Assembly (NCBI GenBank): GCA_026692845.1
Contig: JAPLNM010000044.1
Coordinates: forward strand, 57,849 to 121,848
Direction of reading: 5' to 3'
From: Planctomycetota bacterium
Lineage (GTDB): Bacteria > Planctomycetota > Planctomycetia > Pirellulales > Pirellulaceae
DNA length: 64,000 bases
Shown here: piece by piece, positions 45,986 through 55,402 of the stretch
Layout of the letters: every line of letters begins with the position of its first letter
How positions within the stretch are numbered: position 1 is the stretch's first letter
Made by a program: the position numbers and the translations under genes
Notes under the pieces: generated by a model
The model's database searches: none
What the model saw: the letters and a program-made list of their open reading frames with translations, nothing else
What the model was told of the DNA's origin: nothing

Positions 45986-46045
45986 ATGAAAGGGGTGAAC
46001 GACTGGATCTGAAAGGTCCGTGGGTTCAAAGTCGCCCGTCAAGAC

Positions 46046-46456
46046 TTACTCGGCGGCCCAATAGTCGATAACCATGGCTTTGTCCAAATGCGGCTTGAGC
46101 AGTTCGACAAAGGCTTGGTGCGCGGGGTGCGGCAAGTAGGCCTCTCGATCTTTCTCGCTCTTGAAGGTCACTAGGAAGCAGTGGGTGAACCCATCGTTGA
46201 GTCCCTCGGGGCTATTGTTCGTCCCGTACTCAAACGAGGCGATCTGGGGAATCTTGGCTTGGAGTCCCCTGAAACCATCGACGACCTTCTGGACCTCGGT
46301 CGCTGGACTGGCTTCTTTGAACTTAAAAATCACTACGTGGCGCAGCATCGTTTTTTTCTCTCCTTGAAGATTGGATTCAGCCCGGTCACTCAGAGATATC
46401 AAAGCGACAGTGACAAACGCAGCGAGCAACAAACCACCTAGGATTTTGGTAGACAA
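46046..46456 (-). CDS. Dabb (stress-responsive A/B barrel) domain protein with N-terminal membrane segment
   Basis: 136 residues if TTG 46456 is used, with GGAGG ten bases upstream; this adds a hydrophobic anchor (ILGGLLLAAFVTVALISL). ATG 46348 with AAGGAG upstream is an alternative giving only the 100-residue domain. Dabb domain: LRHVVIFKFKE, QKVVDGFRGLQAKIPQI, FTHCFLVTFKSEKDREAYLPHPAHQAFV. These dimeric ferredoxin-like domains are mostly of unknown function. Follows the lipoprotein gene by 73 bases. Confidence 0.75.
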   Translation of the reverse strand: MSTKILGGLLLAAFVTVALISLSDRAESNLQGEKKTMLRHVVIFKFKEASPATEVQKVVDGFRGLQAKIPQIASFEYGTNNSPEGLNDGFTHCFLVTFKSEKDREAYLPHPAHQAFVELLKPHLDKAMVIDYWAAE

Positions 46457-46529
46457 AATGATCGATCCTCCAGAGTCAAAAACACAGGCAGGGAAGGGTA
46501 AAAGCGATTGATATATAAAGGCCAGAGGA

Positions 46530-46994
46530 CTAAGGTTTCGTGAGTTGCAAGTCCAGGTTGTTGCTGCCTTTTTTAATACTATGTTCGGCTCCGTTGCCGA
46601 TGGCATCTGCGGGAACGACGTCGGCAGGGTCGATCAAGCCTTCGATGGGGCCTTTGCCGGCATTGCTTGCGGCCATTTTGCTCATCTCGTCGGAGCTGCG
46701 CGAAAATGTGACGGACTTAACCGCTGCGACCGTCAACACGTTCTTGCCTGGCGTCACGCCCGTTGCATAGTACTTGCCGTTCTCGATGTTGCATCCGACG
46801 ACCGATCCTTTGCCTTCGACAGGGGTAAAGGTCACCATCCCCTTTTCAATCGGTGCACCTTGATAGCTGATCGTCCCTTGGACGGTCGATGCAGACGAGC
46901 CACAGCCGATTGCCGAGGCGATCAAGCAGACGATCAGCAGGCATGTACCGACGGGCTTTGAGTTGGATCTAGGCACAGGTGAAAGCTTTGTCAT
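46530..46994 (-). CDS. Lipoprotein of the planctomycete carboxypeptidase-regulatory-like type
   Basis: 154 residues. Lipobox at LIASAIGC, then TVQGTISYQGAPIEKGMVTFTPVEGKGSVVGCNIENGKYYATGVTPGKNVLTV in pieces: the beta-sandwich often found beside DUF1559 genes in planctomycetes, proposed to be envelope-attached. It lies 41 bases after the DUF1559 gene, clearly the same operon. Function unknown. Confidence 0.85.
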   Translation of the reverse strand: MTKLSPVPRSNSKPVGTCLLIVCLIASAIGCGSSASTVQGTISYQGAPIEKGMVTFTPVEGKGSVVGCNIENGKYYATGVTPGKNVLTVAAVKSVTFSRSSDEMSKMAASNAGKGPIEGLIDPADVVPADAIGNGAEHSIKKGSNNLDLQLTKP

Positions 46995-47035
46995 GAGGAG
47001 TTAGGCTTAAGATCAACGGTTCGTCGGACTGGAAA

Positions 47036-48073
47036 TTACTCCATGAGAACCTTTTCGTTGTTGCTGGCCGTTGCCAGCCCTCGCCATACAGCCAACTCGA
47101 TGCTGTTGGTCACGAAGTGGGTGCTTCCGTCGGCCATCGAAACCGCGACGCCTGTCCCGTGGAGACTTCGGGCTGCCGCATGGGCTAATTGCCCTGAGCG
47201 GGTCCACCAAGCGATCCCGCCTAGGCTCAAGCAAGGAGCCTTGTACCTTGAATCACCTTGGTCTTGGGGGCATGGTCCCAAGATTCGGTCTGGTGCGGTT
47301 GAATTCGGGGTCAGCGTGGTTGAAAACAGCGAACCTCCCATGTTCCCGTAATGGATTTCTCCCATCGCTCCGCCCCACCAAGTGACGTTGGCCATAAGGC
47401 CTTCGCTGAGCATGATGGTGTTGGACAATCCATCGGTACAATCTCTAGAACGGTTGTAGATGGTTCGAACTCTGGCATTCGTATCGAGACTTTGGTTGGG
47501 CATCACGGTAAAGAAACCCGGTCCCCAAGGACCTGGACTCGTGTCGGTGGCCGTTGCGTACATGTCGCCCGGGCCAACACAACCGCGATAGTTGCCTCGG
47601 TAAAAACCGTAAGCGCCAGTATCCATCTCGTTTTCAGGTTGTTTGCCATCGCTTGGGCAAATGAAAATCGAAACGCGGTTGCGCCGGGCTTCACGCAGTT
47701 TTGGATCGTCGCCGATGAAGGAGTTCGGGCCCGGAGCGGTGGTCGAATAGGGAGTCTGGGGCATCGTGTACATCAGATTGAACATCAACGGCTGTTCGAT
47801 GTACGGGAGTATCTGACTGGTCCAAGTGTAGGAATCCCAAATATCGTATTTGCGGCAGTAAGGGTACTTGCCATAAGCGCTCTCAAAGTTCGAGCAACCC
47901 AGTGCAAGTTGCCGGATGTGGCTCATGCACTGCGAGCGTCGGGCGGCCTCCCGGGCGGCTTGTACGGCAGGCAGGAGCAAGCTCACGAGCACTCCGATGA
48001 TTGCGATGACGACCAACAGTTCGACCAGCGTAAAGCCGGCGGTGGACGTTCGATTGTACTTTTTCACTGCCAT
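47036..48073 (-). CDS. DUF1559 prepilin-like secreted protein
   Basis: 345 residues. Type IV prepilin/pseudopilin leader with cleavage before Phe in [37 protein letters not shown], then the DUF1559 body and the C-terminal GGxx[18 protein letters not shown] motif. Processed by a prepilin peptidase and placed at the cell surface; the family is massively expanded in planctomycetes. ATG 48073 puts the leader at the right distance. Operon with the lipoprotein gene. Confidence 0.92.
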   Translation of the reverse strand: MAVKKYNRTSTAGFTLVELLVVIAIIGVLVSLLLPAVQAAREAARRSQCMSHIRQLALGCSNFESAYGKYPYCRKYDIWDSYTWTSQILPYIEQPLMFNLMYTMPQTPYSTTAPGPNSFIGDDPKLREARRNRVSIFICPSDGKQPENEMDTGAYGFYRGNYRGCVGPGDMYATATDTSPGPWGPGFFTVMPNQSLDTNARVRTIYNRSRDCTDGLSNTIMLSEGLMANVTWWGGAMGEIHYGNMGGSLFSTTLTPNSTAPDRILGPCPQDQGDSRYKAPCLSLGGIAWWTRSGQLAHAAARSLHGTGVAVSMADGSTHFVTNSIELAVWRGLATASNNEKVLME

Positions 48074-48352
48074 TGGTCTCCTCAAGGCTCCGTAAAACTC
48101 CTTGAATCGTACACCTGTACTATCGGACAAGCAACCGCCCTCAGGGCGGTAAATGCTCAGATGGAGCTCATAAATGATGTGAAGTTCGGCTGATGGATTC
48201 CCAGTATTCGCTCAAGATCCAGCCATGGATTGACTTGTTCTCGTGGGTAATCTTTGGTTGCATTCGAGAAACGAGTAGTTTTAAGGCTTTCTGGGACCTG
48301 CGTTTCGACGGGATTCGAAAAGCACCGTGGTTCGAGGAATTCCCTCGGAAAA

Positions 48353-49720
48353 TCAGGCGATTAGATCCCTAACGACTTGGCCCTTAGTCTCGGTTAAACG
48401 GAAATCGCGACCGGCATAAGGGTAGGTCAATTGCTCGTGGTCGAGTCCCAAAAGGGCCAGCAGCGTTGCGTGGTAATCGACGATCGGGACGGGATTCTCG
48501 GTCGCTTCGACCCCAAAATCGCCACTTCGGCCGTACTGTTTCCCTGCGGCAACTCCACCACCTGCCATCCACAAGCTGAACGCTTTATGGTTGTGATCCC
48601 GACCGTCGCGGCCTTGGGCATAAGGCGTCCGACCGAATTCCCCAGCCCAAACGACCAGCGTTTCGTCGAGCAATCCTCGTTGTTTCAGGTCGGTCAGCAA
48701 GCCGTACATCGGCCGATCGATCGCGCCGCAGTTGTTGGTCAAATTCAGGTTCAAATTGGAGTGGTGATCCCAAGATCCTTGTGAGATTTCGACGAAGCGT
48801 ACTCCTGCTTCGATCATCCGCCTGGCAACGAGGCATTTGCTGCCGAATCCCTTGGTTTCTTTGCGGTCAAGTCCGTAAAGTTCTTTGGTCTGCTCGCTCT
48901 CGGACTTGATATCCAGAACCTTGGGAAGTTCCGATTGCATCCGATAAGCCATTTCGTAGGAGCGGATCACCCCTTCGATTTCTTGATCGCCTGGATCGTT
49001 TTGGAGTTTCTTTTGGTTCATGCCTTGGATGAAATCCAATTCACGACGTTGCCGTTCGCTGCCGACCAACGGAGCAAGATTTGCGATTTGGGTTTCATCG
49101 ACCTCGCGGTTTCCATTTCCCAATCGCATGCCTTGGTAGTAGGCCGGCAAGAAGGCATTTCCATAGTTTTGTGCGCTGCCGGCAGCACCGATGCTGATAA
49201 AGCCCGGGATGCTCTCGTTCTCGGCTCCCAAGCCGTAGAGGACCCATGAGCCGACACTTGGGCGCACAAACTGGCTCGTACCGGTGTGCATGCGAATGGT
49301 CGCTTGGGCGTGGGCTGGTACCTCGGTTTGCATCGAATTGACAATAAGCATGTCATCGGCGGCTTTTCCCAATTCGGGAAACAGATCGGATATCCACAAT
49401 CCGCTCTGGCCGTGTTGTTGGAATTTCCAAGGTGACTTCATCCATTTGCTTCCACCTCGTGGCCCGTTCTGACCGTCGGCTTTGGCCAATTCCGGTTTGT
49501 AGTCGAAGGTATCGACGTGGGAAGGACCGCCTCGCATGTACAAGAAGATGACCCGCTTGGCCTTGGCCGGAAAATGTGCTCCGGCTGCTTTGGCTTCGCC
49601 ATTGGCAAGCCCTTGTTTGGCCAACAGGGCCGAAAGGGCTAACCATCCGAAACCGCAGGCGGTGTTTTGCAAGACGCTCCGTCGCGACAGCAAAGCTACT
49701 CGATTTTGGCAAAGAGACAT
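48353..49720 (-). CDS. DUF1501 protein with Tat signal, second copy
   Basis: 455 residues. Twin-arginine leader (LLSRRSVLQNTACGFGWLALSALLA), then VIFLYMRGGPSHVDTFDYKPEL, HAQATIRMHTGTSQFVRPSVGSWVLYGLG in parts, SWDHHSNLN and GRDGRDHNHKAFSLWMAGGG. Same family as the 15.3-kb gene but clearly diverged in the middle. Start at ATG 49720; the upstream extension of the frame is not Tat-like. Follows its PSCyt1 partner by 71 bases. Confidence 0.9.
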   Translation of the reverse strand: MSLCQNRVALLSRRSVLQNTACGFGWLALSALLAKQGLANGEAKAAGAHFPAKAKRVIFLYMRGGPSHVDTFDYKPELAKADGQNGPRGGSKWMKSPWKFQQHGQSGLWISDLFPELGKAADDMLIVNSMQTEVPAHAQATIRMHTGTSQFVRPSVGSWVLYGLGAENESIPGFISIGAAGSAQNYGNAFLPAYYQGMRLGNGNREVDETQIANLAPLVGSERQRRELDFIQGMNQKKLQNDPGDQEIEGVIRSYEMAYRMQSELPKVLDIKSESEQTKELYGLDRKETKGFGSKCLVARRMIEAGVRFVEISQGSWDHHSNLNLNLTNNCGAIDRPMYGLLTDLKQRGLLDETLVVWAGEFGRTPYAQGRDGRDHNHKAFSLWMAGGGVAAGKQYGRSGDFGVEATENPVPIVDYHATLLALLGLDHEQLTYPYAGRDFRLTETKGQVVRDLIA

Positions 49721-49791
49721 CAGCGTGTTTCCTAAGGGAAAGTGGTTTCGAAGTTCGGGGTTGAAAAAGGGTTTTACTTCGTTGCGTGTAA

Positions 49792-52443
49792 CTAGTCCAA
49801 GTAACGGAATTCGGCCGTCGCGAGCAGTCCTCTTGCAAGGCTTACCCAACCGACTTCACTGCTATCGCTACTTCGATATAGCTCGTCAGCGATGGACAGT
49901 TCATCTCCGGTCGGTTTTCTGCACAGGATGATTTCATAGAGCAGCTCGAGACGCTTTTCAAAGTTTTCTGCACCTCGGCCAGGTACCGTATCGAGTACGC
50001 TACGCGCCACTGCGCCGGCATGGCCCGCGACGATGGGGCTGTTCAGAAGGTACAGCGATTGGGAGGGGACGTTGGTCGACTCGCGGGCTCCTTGGACGAC
50101 CATCGCATCGGGTAGATCGAACAATTCTAGGACTTCAGGCAAGGCCCCACGCGGCATGGGCAGGTAGATCGATCGGCAGATGTCTTCGGGAAAGACCTCT
50201 CCTTTGCCACGTCGCTTGGCCGAGCTTGGATCGACCCGGTTTCCGATGTTTTTCTTGGCCATGGCCGTCCCTAAAATCGGTTGTGCATCAAGGCGATCCG
50301 AGAGGCTCAGCATCGCATCGCGGATCTCTTCGGCTTGCAACCTCCGGCCTTTGGCTCTCCAAAGAAGTTTGTTCTCAGGATCGGTGGCAAATGCCGAGGG
50401 GTTTGGCTCGATGCTCGAGAGCTGGTAGGCGCGACTCAAGGCGATTTTACGCACGAGTTTTTTGACATCCCATCCTTCGGAGATAAATTCGCCAGCTAGG
50501 TAATCGAGAAGCTCAGGGTGGGATGGCCGGCTACCGGTGGTCCCAAAGTTATCGACGCTATCAACGAGGCCTTGGCCCATCATCCAGTGCCAAAAACGAT
50601 TCACAGCCACGCGAGCCGTCAGCGGGTTGCTTGGACTTGCAATCCACTTGGCTAATTGCAATCGACCCGAGGCGTTCGTTGGCACTTGGTATTGCTTGGC
50701 ATCTCCAAAAAGATCGGGGACCGATCTTTGGACTTTCTCACCAGGCATGCCCACATCGCCTCTTGCGAAAAATGGACTGTTGTCGATTACTGGAAATGCG
50801 GTTCGGCGAGGTGCACCTACGTACCGGTTGATCTTTTCGCGATTGGAGTCGGCTTGGGGGGCTTGCGTCTGTCGGTCGACAACCCCCATGGCCAATGGTC
50901 GAACCGTATCGTCGTCGTTGAGCGCCGAGAGTTGGAACTCCAGTTCATTGGCTTGTTGCGATAGTTTCCGCAGTTCCTGCTGGCGGCTTCGATCGAAAGA
51001 ACCGTTGGCTTTGGCAGCTTTTCGTTTCTCTTCGATTTCATCGACGATCGAGGCGATTTGGCTACGAAGCTTGGACAACTCCTGGCGTTTCTTGCCGATT
51101 TCCGACTCGCCCCAGGGAGTCGGCAGGCTCGGTAGGTCGCTCTCGCTCGGAAGCTCGATCGGGTCGGAACCGTTGCGGCCGTTATTACCACCCGAAGCAC
51201 CGAAGCGGGTGTCGGACGAAAGGAAGATGCCTGCAACTGCGGTATATTGCTTTTGAGAAATTGGCTCGAACTTGTGGTCATGGCATCGCGCGCAGGCCAT
51301 CGTCGTGGCCATGGTCGCTTGGAAAACCGAATCGATCTGCTCGTCGGCTTGGTCCAACGCAAAGAGCTTGGTGTTTCCTTCGTTGATGTTTCTCGATCCG
51401 ATCGCTAGGAACCCCGTGGCGATGATCGCGTGGGCTTGCTCCTGCTGGCTTTCCGTTGGAATCAAATCGCCGGCGATTTGCTCGACAAGGAACTGGTCGA
51501 AGGGTTTGTTCTTCGCGAACGCATCGATCACCCAGTCGCGGTATCTCCAAGCTTGATTGTAGGGGATGTTCACATCGCGACCGGAGGACTCGGCGTAGCG
51601 CGCCACGTCGAGCCAATGTCTTCCCCATTGCACAGCAAATGCGTCGCTATCGAGGAGTTGGTCGACGACATTCTCGATCGCTTCCTGGCGAGAAATACCT
51701 CTTTGCAAGTCATCGCCAAACGCTCGAACTTGGTCGATCGACGGAGGCAGTCCGGTAAGGTCGAAATGCAAACGCCGCAGAAGCGACTCGGGTTTCGCAT
51801 CGCTAACGGGCTGCAACTTCGACTCGCGATGCTTCTCGGCCACAAATCGATCGATGGTGGTCCAACTCCATGAATCCTCAGCGGGAACTGTGGGCTTGAG
51901 CAGGGGTTGATAAGCCCACCACTGCTTGGCGGATTCATTGATCTCTTCTTTAGCGATTAGATGCTCTTGTTCCTTGCGCGGGTCAGGTGCACCCATTCGA
52001 ACCCAACGTGTCAGATCCTTGATCTCACTTGCTTCTAACTTGCCCCCAGCACTCTTTGGAGGCATGGCCAAGTTTGGGTCGTGATACTCGATGGCTTTGA
52101 TGATCAAGCTCTTTGCGGGTTCCTTCGGTTGGATCGCTGGACCACCCGAACCGCCTCGAATCATCGCCTCGCGGGAATCGAGCCGCAGACCACCTTCGGC
52201 CTCTCCAGATTCGACCGAGTGGCAGCCATAGCACTTGGAAGCCAAAATCGGTCGTATCCGCGTTTCGAAAAACTGCGTTTCTTGCTTGGTCAACATCGAC
52301 GCCGTCTCCTGGGCACCTACGATGCCTCCCGAGCCGATGAACCCAAATGTGAGCCCAAAGGAATAGATGCAAGCTAGACCTCTAAGAGATAGCGGTCCGA
52401 GAAATGGGCGAAACGAAATGCGGAAAATTCTAAAGCCTAGCAT
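49792..52443 (-). CDS. PSCyt1 - DUF1549 - DUF1553 protein, second copy
   Basis: 883 residues, signal segment LACIYSFGLTFGFIGSGG. PSCyt1 heme motif CYGCHS with later LAMPPKSAGGKL; DUF1549 with LLRRLHFDLTGLPPS and AVQWGRHWLDVARYAESSGRD; second heme-like CARCHDHKFEPIS; a charged helical middle (about 470-530); DUF1553 (VNRFWHWMMGQGLVDS, QSLYLLNSPIV). AAGGAA eight bases before ATG 52443. Partner of the DUF1501 gene downstream; together they form the second such pair in 37 kb. Confidence 0.92.
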   Translation of the reverse strand: MLGFRIFRISFRPFLGPLSLRGLACIYSFGLTFGFIGSGGIVGAQETASMLTKQETQFFETRIRPILASKCYGCHSVESGEAEGGLRLDSREAMIRGGSGGPAIQPKEPAKSLIIKAIEYHDPNLAMPPKSAGGKLEASEIKDLTRWVRMGAPDPRKEQEHLIAKEEINESAKQWWAYQPLLKPTVPAEDSWSWTTIDRFVAEKHRESKLQPVSDAKPESLLRRLHFDLTGLPPSIDQVRAFGDDLQRGISRQEAIENVVDQLLDSDAFAVQWGRHWLDVARYAESSGRDVNIPYNQAWRYRDWVIDAFAKNKPFDQFLVEQIAGDLIPTESQQEQAHAIIATGFLAIGSRNINEGNTKLFALDQADEQIDSVFQATMATTMACARCHDHKFEPISQKQYTAVAGIFLSSDTRFGASGGNNGRNGSDPIELPSESDLPSLPTPWGESEIGKKRQELSKLRSQIASIVDEIEEKRKAAKANGSFDRSRQQELRKLSQQANELEFQLSALNDDDTVRPLAMGVVDRQTQAPQADSNREKINRYVGAPRRTAFPVIDNSPFFARGDVGMPGEKVQRSVPDLFGDAKQYQVPTNASGRLQLAKWIASPSNPLTARVAVNRFWHWMMGQGLVDSVDNFGTTGSRPSHPELLDYLAGEFISEGWDVKKLVRKIALSRAYQLSSIEPNPSAFATDPENKLLWRAKGRRLQAEEIRDAMLSLSDRLDAQPILGTAMAKKNIGNRVDPSSAKRRGKGEVFPEDICRSIYLPMPRGALPEVLELFDLPDAMVVQGARESTNVPSQSLYLLNSPIVAGHAGAVARSVLDTVPGRGAENFEKRLELLYEIILCRKPTGDELSIADELYRSSDSSEVGWVSLARGLLATAEFRYLD

Positions 52444-52871
52444 GAGCAAGTTCCTTCATGCATCGTTCTGTGGGTGGGTGCGTGTCTTCTGTAAGTTTGC
52501 AATCGAGCGTCGGATCGACAGGCTGTCATTGGCGTCCAAAGGCGTTCCGAGATGGCCTTGTGGACTGCAACTCACTGCGAGTAGCTTAACCCAAGCAGAT
52601 TGCCTGGGTTTTGAGCGAAGGGTGAATTTTTTGAGAAATATCGGTTTCTTCCTATTTGTTCGGCATGAAAATCTGTTTTTGTCCCTTAAACTCCCTGGTT
52701 TTTCATCAATCCCTTCAAAACCCGAGCGAGAATGGATTGCGATTTTTCTAGGGAAATCTAAGATCCCGAAGATTATTGGGACGGTTAAAAACAGGTCGTG
52801 ACAGGTCAAGCAGGTTAGATACTTTGGACGAACCATCAAAAGAGTCTTGGCGCACGGACCGTTGGCGCGGG
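52444..52871. other. Divergent intergenic region
   Basis: 428 bases between the second PSCyt1 gene and homoserine dehydrogenase. Open frames on both strands lack family features. A short repeated ACAGGTC (52791 and 52801) is the only pattern seen. Confidence 0.4.
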
Positions 52872-54179
52872 ATGGAAAAAACCCATGTCGCGATTGTCGG
52901 TATGGGGACCGTCGGGACCGGCGTCGCTAGGCTACTTCTGGATCACGGGGACCGTTTGGCAAGGCATGCCGGACGCGTTTTGTGGCTCAATAAGGCCTTG
53001 GTGAGGGACCTTTCCAAAGACCGCGGAATCAGTGGCTTGCCTGCAGGTGTCCTGACCGACGATCTCCAAGAGATCCTCGAGAGTCCCCAAATCCAAGTCG
53101 TCGCCCATTTGATCGGAGGGATCGAGCCAGCACGAACAATCATGCTCAAGTTGCTCGAGTCGGGTAAGGATGTGGTAACGGCCAACAAAGCCCTCCTTGC
53201 CCAACACGGCGAGGAACTCTTTGACCGCGCCAGGAGCCTCGGCAGAACGATCGCTTTCGAAGCGAGCGTCGGGGGGGGAATCCCGATCATCGCCAACATC
53301 ACCCAGTGCTTCACAGCCAACCAAATCATCTCGTTGCGGGGGATTCTCAACGGGACAAGCAATTTCATTCTGACCCAGATGTCTGAGAAAGGACTCGATT
53401 ACGATCGCGCCTTGGCGATCGCACAGCGTTTGGGTTACGCCGAAGCCGACCCGGCCATGGACGTCGACGGCAGCGATGCGGCTCAAAAACTCGCTATCCT
53501 GGCTCACCTTGCTTTCGGTGTTCGCATCCATTGGAAAGACATCGAACGCCACGGACTTGAAGCCTTTACCATCGAAGACATACGCTATGCAGAGAAACTT
53601 GGGTACCGGATCCGATTGCTTGCGACCGCCCAACTGATCGATGATAACCTCGAACTGCACGTCTCTCCGACCTTGATTCGCAACGGTCGTCCTTTGGCCG
53701 AGGTCCGGGGGCCTTACAACGCCATTACCATCGTCGGGGATGCTGTGGGAGATATGTTTTTTCATGGCCAAGGTGCAGGTCAAATGCCCACCGCCTCGGC
53801 CGTCGTCGCCGACATGATCGATACAGCAGCCGGTCGTACCGAAATCACCTTCCGTCGACTGCAACTGTGGTCGGATCGTCAATGCGAAATCGAATTGACT
53901 CCTTACTCTCGGACGCTCGGTCGCTATTACATGCGGTATCTTGTTGCCGATGAACCAGGGGTCCTATCGCAAATTACCGGAATTCTTGGCAATTATCGCA
54001 TCTCGATCTCTTCGATCATTCAGCATGAACCGGCCGAAGCGAGCGATCCGAAAAAAGTTCCACTGATCATCATGACCCACGAGTGCACCGAGTCGGATGC
54101 AAAGAAAGCCCATGACGCAATCGAGCAACTCAGCAGCGTCGATTCCCAATGCTTCAAACTCAGAGTCAGCGAAGGCTAA
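52872..54179 (+). CDS. hom: Homoserine dehydrogenase
   Basis: 435 residues, monofunctional type with ACT domain. NAD(P)-binding VAIVGMGTVGTGVARLL, the catalytic/substrate region VTANKALLAQHG, SVGGGIPIIANI, LRGILNGTSNFILTQM and AEADPAMDVDGSDAAQKLAILA are complete; the ACT domain (about 352-432, YLVADEPGVLSQITGILGNYRISISSI in parts) probably gives feedback control by threonine. Acts at the branch to threonine and methionine. The ATG at 52872 gives the usual N-terminus; ribosome site is weak. Confidence 0.95.
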   Translation: MEKTHVAIVGMGTVGTGVARLLLDHGDRLARHAGRVLWLNKALVRDLSKDRGISGLPAGVLTDDLQEILESPQIQVVAHLIGGIEPARTIMLKLLESGKDVVTANKALLAQHGEELFDRARSLGRTIAFEASVGGGIPIIANITQCFTANQIISLRGILNGTSNFILTQMSEKGLDYDRALAIAQRLGYAEADPAMDVDGSDAAQKLAILAHLAFGVRIHWKDIERHGLEAFTIEDIRYAEKLGYRIRLLATAQLIDDNLELHVSPTLIRNGRPLAEVRGPYNAITIVGDAVGDMFFHGQGAGQMPTASAVVADMIDTAAGRTEITFRRLQLWSDRQCEIELTPYSRTLGRYYMRYLVADEPGVLSQITGILGNYRISISSIIQHEPAEASDPKKVPLIIMTHECTESDAKKAHDAIEQLSSVDSQCFKLRVSEG

Positions 54180-54201
54180 GCGTCTGAGGCTCGAAGAATC
54201 T

Positions 54202-54582
54202 CTAACGGACTGCATTGGCGTTTCCGGCGAGCAAGGCCTGAGGCCCTTGAGTGGGGTTTCCAAGTGTCAGATTCCCAGACGTGTGCACCGATCTTGCTTG
54301 GGATAGCATCTGCTGGGTCGTTTTCTGTATGGATCGCTGCGTTCGCTCATCGATCAGGTAGCCTTTGCGAGCCCGAAGGATAGACATCGTCAATGCGGGC
54401 CGGCGTTGCCAATGCTCGGCTTGGAAGTCCCGGACATCCTCGTAAGGCATATCGAGCTTCGCGTTGAGTTTGGGGATGAAGTGGAAACCATCGCTTCCAC
54501 GCACCAGGGTAAAATGCATCACGAGGTAAAGTACGGCGATGCCGGAGGCCAAACCGATCAAGAAGCTTTCGACGCGGTTCAT
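54202..54582 (-). CDS. Small membrane-anchored protein of unknown function
   Basis: 126 residues. One N-terminal membrane helix (FLIGLASGIAVLYLVMHFTLV), then a soluble part with FHFIPKLNAKLDMPYEDVRDFQAEHW and RKGYLIDERTQRSIQKTTQQML. I recognise no family. It converges with homoserine dehydrogenase and lies 161 bases downstream of the tatA pair, possibly the last gene of that unit. Confidence 0.6.
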   Translation of the reverse strand: MNRVESFLIGLASGIAVLYLVMHFTLVRGSDGFHFIPKLNAKLDMPYEDVRDFQAEHWQRRPALTMSILRARKGYLIDERTQRSIQKTTQQMLSQARSVHTSGNLTLGNPTQGPQALLAGNANAVR

Positions 54583-54743
54583 GGATCAGGTGTCCTGGGT
54601 TGGTAGACTCGGATTCGCTAACAGTGCATCTGTCGTGCAACGCAAACGCAAATACGGTGCACTGCGGATAGAGATACACAGGCCGTTCGGTCCGAGTCGA
54701 GGGCAGTTTCCTTTGCCCTCCGAAAGAAGCTCCCAGGGTTTGG

Positions 54744-55010
54744 TTAACCGTTGTCGTCTTTTGGGATCTCAAACTTCGGGGCCGAAGTTTCGACGATTTG
54801 CGGTTCGTCGAGGTCCATCTTCGGCTGGAGCTTGGGGGGCTCGTAGGTGTCGACGGCGTGGAACTCCCGCTTGAAATCGTCCACATTTCTTTTCAGTTGA
54901 CGGTACGTTCCCCCGAGGTTTTTTGCTACGTCAGGTAACTTTGACCCGAATAGCATCAGGGCTAAAACGCCAAAAGCGACCATCTCAGTCGTGCCGATTC
55001 CTCCGAACAT
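54744..55010 (-). CDS. tatA: TatA/TatB-like Sec-independent translocase subunit
   Basis: 88 residues. MFGGIGTTEMVAFGVLALMLFGSKLPDVAKNLGGTYRQLKR in order: membrane helix, FGSKLP hinge, amphipathic helix, then an acidic Pro-rich tail. TatA proteins polymerise to move folded proteins, such as the Tat-signal DUF1501 proteins in this window, across the membrane. Lies 24 bases after a second, shorter paralog on the same strand. Could play the TatB role. Confidence 0.85.
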   Translation of the reverse strand: MFGGIGTTEMVAFGVLALMLFGSKLPDVAKNLGGTYRQLKRNVDDFKREFHAVDTYEPPKLQPKMDLDEPQIVETSAPKFEIPKDDNG

Positions 55011-55034
55011 GACGTACCTCGAGTGGGGTGCGAA

Positions 55035-55211
55035 CTAGGAAGGTTTGGTGGTTTCGGAAGGGGATTCCGAATCGTCGTCTCGCATCCCTTTCTTGAATTC
55101 GATAGCGCTGCGTCCGAGATTGCGCATCAGGGATGGCAATCGGGAGCTACCGAAAATAAGGACTGCGATCAACAAAAAGATCATCAGCTCTTGTGTTCCA
55201 ATTCCAAACAT
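55035..55211 (-). CDS. Short TatA/TatE-like protein (58 residues)
   Basis: Not listed by a 60-residue cut-off, found by reading the strand: MFGIGTQELMIFLLIAVLIF then GSSRLPSLMRNLGRSAIEFKKG and an acidic Ser/Thr tail ending KPS. The layout (start MFG-IG-x-x-E, membrane helix, GSxxLP hinge, amphipathic helix with a Lys pair) is that of TatA. First of a tandem pair with the 88-residue paralog, so the two are probably co-expressed as TatA and TatA/B. Confidence 0.85.
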   Translation of the reverse strand: MFGIGTQELMIFLLIAVLIFGSSRLPSLMRNLGRSAIEFKKGMRDDDSESPSETTKPS

Positions 55212-55402
55212 AACCGGTACCCCGGGGGGTGAAATATGGGGGGGACTGAGGGCAGGAGTGCTCTCCGGCTTGTCTCGCGTTCTACCTGTATTCTATTGAT
55301 CGGGCCAGGGGTGTCAAATCGCTTGACCCTTTTGGCTTGGAGTTTCCTGCGGAAGTACGGGTCGAAAGGGGCCGGTTTTTCTGGAAAGATCGCAGACTTT
55401 GA

